Part shown: in pieces, positions 61,911 to 64,000 of the stretch
How the letters are laid out: each line of letters begins with the position of its first letter
Numbering within the stretch: position 1 is the first letter of the stretch
NCBI GenBank assembly: GCA_000016765.1
Contig: CP000699.1
Coordinates: forward strand, 1,922,001-1,986,000
Length of the DNA stretch: 64,000 bases
Direction: 5' to 3'
From: Rhizorhabdus wittichii RW1
GTDB taxonomy: Bacteria; Pseudomonadota; Alphaproteobacteria; Sphingomonadales; Sphingomonadaceae
Notes under the pieces: model-generated
Told to the model about the DNA's origin: nothing
Database searches by the model: none
Seen by the model: only the letters and a program-made list of their open reading frames with translations
Program-made: the position numbers and the translations under genes

Positions 61911-64000
61911 TCACTCCGGGCTGGGGATCATCCTCGCCGTATCGTCGCGATCATAATGGCCGAGCAGCTCCGCCAGCGGATAGGCGCGGCCATCCTTGAT
62001 CACGGTGTCGACCTTGTAGAGATCGGCGACGTTCTTGAGCGGATCGCCGTCGACGATCACCATGTCGGCGAGCTTGCCGGGCTCGATGCTGCCGAGATAT
62101 TTGTCGACGCCGGTGATCTTCGCGGAGTCGATCGTGCCCGAGCGGAGCGCCTGATAGGGGCCGAACGCCTCGGCGAAATGGATCAGCTCGAGGATCACCG
62201 AATAGCCGTCCTGCAACGTGCCGCCGTCGGTGCCCGAACCGATCAGCACGCCGGCGCGCTTCATCCGCCCGAGCAGGCCCAGTTCGTTGGTCTCCAGCCG
62301 CGATGCGCTGTCGCCGTAGACGCCGCGCATATAGGTCATGAGGCTCGCATGGGCGCGCTTGTAGCGCGGCGCATAGGCCTTGATCTGGGGAAGGTCGAGG
62401 ATCTCGGGGTGGCGGTCCATCTCGGCCAGATGCGTCGCCTCCGGCGCGCGCCCCGCGCTGGTCGGGCTGATCGCCATGCCGGAACGGGCGAGGAGCTGGA
62501 TGACGTCGTCATAGGACGTCCGGTTCATCGTCAGCCGGTCGGAAAACTCCATCCGGTCCCGGGTACCGAGATGCTCGACCGCGTCGACCCCGAAAGTCAC
62601 GGCCGGATAGAGCTCGTGCGAGGCGACCGGCAGGCCATGGGCATGGGCGAAGTCGACCACCCGCTTCTGCACCTCATGGTCCATCGTCTCGTAGGTCTTG
62701 ATGAAATCGAAATCGAGGTCGATCGCGCGCTGCAGTTCGAGTTCGAGCTGGGCATCGGCGACCGTCGCCGTGTTCATCCAGTAGAACAGCCGCCGCCCCT
62801 CGATCAGGTTGGCGTAGAATTGGCGCGGCCCGACCCGCTGGCCGCTCATCCACGCCTCGCGCCGTTCGAGCGCCTCATAGGGCTCGGCCCCCGGCTCGCG
62901 CAGCGAGGTGATGCCGAACGACAGCCAGACCTTGTCGACCTTGCTGCCGTCGCTGACGAACTGGTGGATGTGGGTCTGGAACAGGCCCGGCACGATCGCC
63001 TTGGTCCGCGCGTCGATCAGCTTCGCCCCCGGCCATTCGGCCCGGCGCGGGACGATCTGCTTGATGACATTGTCCTCGACGACGATGTCGACGTCGCGCA
63101 GATAGCGGTCCGACACGCCGGTGAAGACCCGGCCGGCCTGGATCACCGTCGTGCCGGGATTGGCCGGACGCCGCCAGCTCAGCTCGATCGGGATGGTCTC
63201 GACCTCGCCGTCGTCGAGGCGGACCCGCTGGAGCTTCCGCCCCGCCAGATAGGTCAGCGACCGCGAATCCCCGCTCCAGCTCGGATAGGAAGCATAGTCG
63301 CGGCTGAGCTGGACCGGCGGCTCGATGATGTTCGCATCGGCGTCGACCGCGGCGCTCCACAGCAGTCCTTCATGGATATAGGCCATGCGGGTGCCGTCGG
63401 GCGACCAGACCGGCCCGAACTGACTGCGCGACGAGATCGAGCGGTCGGCGACCGGGCTGGTGAAATGGCCCTTGCCGCTGTCCAGGTCGATCGTGAAGAA
63501 GGCGTTGTCGCCCTTGCGGAAGCGGTTCGAATAGACCCGCAGCGCCAGCACCGATATCTTGCGCCCGTCGGCCGACCATGACGGCACCGACGGCAGGAAC
63601 AGCGCGTCGTGCGCCTTCTTCATCGCCCCGGTCGCGACGTCGACCAGATAGAGGGTCGCGCCGTGCCAGTCGGCCGAATTGCGCATGAAGACCGCGACGC
63701 TCTTGCCGTCCGGCGAGAAGCTCGGCTGCATCAGATCCTCTTCGGTCTGGGTCAGCCGCCGTTCGGCGCCGGTCGCGACGTTGCGCAGGTAGAGGTCCAT
63801 CGTCCCCGTCCCCCGGCGATCGGAGACATAGGCGAGCCATTGGCCGTCGCGCGACCAGGTCGGATCGACGTCGAGGAAATGGTCGTGGGTGAGCTGGACG
63901 GGCTTGGGGTCGCCGACCGTCAGCATCCAGAGATTGCCCATCGCCGTGAAGGCGACGTGGCGGCCGTCGGGCGACGTGGTCGGCCGCAATATGCCGAGCA
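61911..64000 (-). CDS. TolB-like beta-propeller amidohydrolase (5' end beyond window)
   Basis: At least 696 residues are visible. The N-terminal half has repeated propeller motifs of TolB/PD40 type (SPDGRHVAFTAMGNLWM, WSRDGQWLAYVSDRRG, SFSPDGKSVAVF, WSPDGTRMAYI). The C-terminal half is an amidohydrolase_1 barrel with PGLFQTHIHQFV, ASHELYP, GSGTDGG and a LADMVIVDGDPL tail. This is the secreted or periplasmic TolB-amidohydrolase architecture known from many proteobacteria. The frame is open to the right edge, so the signal peptide is outside. It converges with the enoyl-CoA hydratase, 16 bp apart. Confidence 0.92.
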   Translation of the reverse strand, partial: LGILRPTTSPDGRHVAFTAMGNLWMLTVGDPKPVQLTHDHFLDVDPTWSRDGQWLAYVSDRRGTGTMDLYLRNVATGAERRLTQTEEDLMQPSFSPDGKSVAVFMRNSADWHGATLYLVDVATGAMKKAHDALFLPSVPSWSADGRKISVLALRVYSNRFRKGDNAFFTIDLDSGKGHFTSPVADRSISSRSQFGPVWSPDGTRMAYIHEGLLWSAAVDADANIIEPPVQLSRDYASYPSWSGDSRSLTYLAGRKLQRVRLDDGEVETIPIELSWRRPANPGTTVIQAGRVFTGVSDRYLRDVDIVVEDNVIKQIVPRRAEWPGAKLIDARTKAIVPGLFQTHIHQFVSDGSKVDKVWLSFGITSLREPGAEPYEALERREAWMSGQRVGPRQFYANLIEGRRLFYWMNTATVADAQLELELQRAIDLDFDFIKTYETMDHEVQKRVVDFAHAHGLPVASHELYPAVTFGVDAVEHLGTRDRMEFSDRLTMNRTSYDDVIQLLARSGMAISPTSAGRAPEATHLAEMDRHPEILDLPQIKAYAPRYKRAHASLMTYMRGVYGDSASRLETNELGLLGRMKRAGVLIGSGTDGGTLQDGYSVILELIHFAEAFGPYQALRSGTIDSAKITGVDKYLGSIEPGKLADMVIVDGDPLKNVADLYKVDTVIKDGRAYPLAELLGHYDRDDTARMIPSPE

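Overview
The window looks like chromosomal or megaplasmid DNA of a GC-rich alphaproteobacterium, most likely a sphingomonad (Sphingomonas, Rhizorhabdus or Novosphingobium type). This is inferred from two TonB-dependent receptors placed beside catabolic operons, an Entner-Doudoroff dehydratase, the dense set of aromatic and CoA-ester catabolic genes, and interspersed hairpin repeats of a style common in that group. Species cannot be fixed from the sequence alone. I see no tRNA, rRNA, CRISPR array, transposase, integrase, plasmid replication or phage gene. Almost every base is coding, in 56 protein genes; two are cut by the window ends.

Layout. 1-4.0 kb (minus): a TonB receptor, an XRE-cupin regulator, a small cupin and the start of a hydantoinase/oxoprolinase (HyuA) gene form one operon. 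4.1-7.9 kb: a FAD amine oxidase and an ALDH7-type dehydrogenase diverge from a GcvA-like LysR gene, a probable L-pipecolate/lysine (amaA-amaB type) module. 8.1-10.4 kb: a GlcG/HbpS-like protein and Edd. 10.4-17.3 kb: a MFS transporter, a VOC protein, a CoA ligase, an acyl-CoA dehydrogenase, a TetR regulator and a ferritin-like metal hydrolase. 17.3-23.7 kb (minus): two paralogous D-aminoacylase-like amidohydrolases around a SnoaL-like protein and an aldo/keto reductase, followed by an alpha-methylacyl-CoA racemase with an intact catalytic triad. 23.8-30.0 kb (minus): alpha/beta hydrolase, cytochrome P450, [3Fe-4S]-type ferredoxin, microsomal-type epoxide hydrolase, a second Asp-nucleophile hydrolase and a GMC oxidoreductase. 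30.1-32.4 kb (plus): aldehyde dehydrogenase and enoyl-CoA hydratase. 32.6-36.2 kb: a second TonB receptor divergent from a TauD-type dioxygenase.

36.3-47.3 kb (minus) is an aromatic meta-cleavage block. In transcription order it holds a class III CoA transferase, [2Fe-2S] ferredoxin, Rieske oxygenase alpha and beta subunits, a type I extradiol dioxygenase, an SDR dehydrogenase, a meta-cleavage-product hydrolase, an ACMSD-like amidohydrolase, an acyl-CoA dehydrogenase, an ABM monooxygenase, a second class III CoA transferase and another amidohydrolase. 47.6-54.8 kb (plus): two CoA ligases around a Gal80-like Gfo/Idh protein, an IVD/LCAD-type acyl-CoA dehydrogenase, and a Tat-exported amidohydrolase that probably starts at CTG. 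54.8-60.1 kb (minus): thiolase, BKACE, NTF2-like protein, TetR regulator, amidohydrolase and isochorismatase-like hydrolase. 60.3-61.9 kb (plus): SDR and enoyl-CoA hydratase. The right edge cuts a TolB-propeller amidohydrolase.

Read together, most of the region from 12 to 62 kb has the parts of a catabolic island for a bulky, probably aromatic or terpenoid-like compound: outer-membrane uptake, oxygenation (P450, Rieske, TauD), epoxide and ring opening, CoA activation, beta-oxidation steps and thiolytic or BKACE cleavage. The substrate is unknown. Degenerate A/T-rich dyad-like elements with an AAACAA core recur before most of the operons and may mark a shared regulon; this was found by eye and needs a statistical test.
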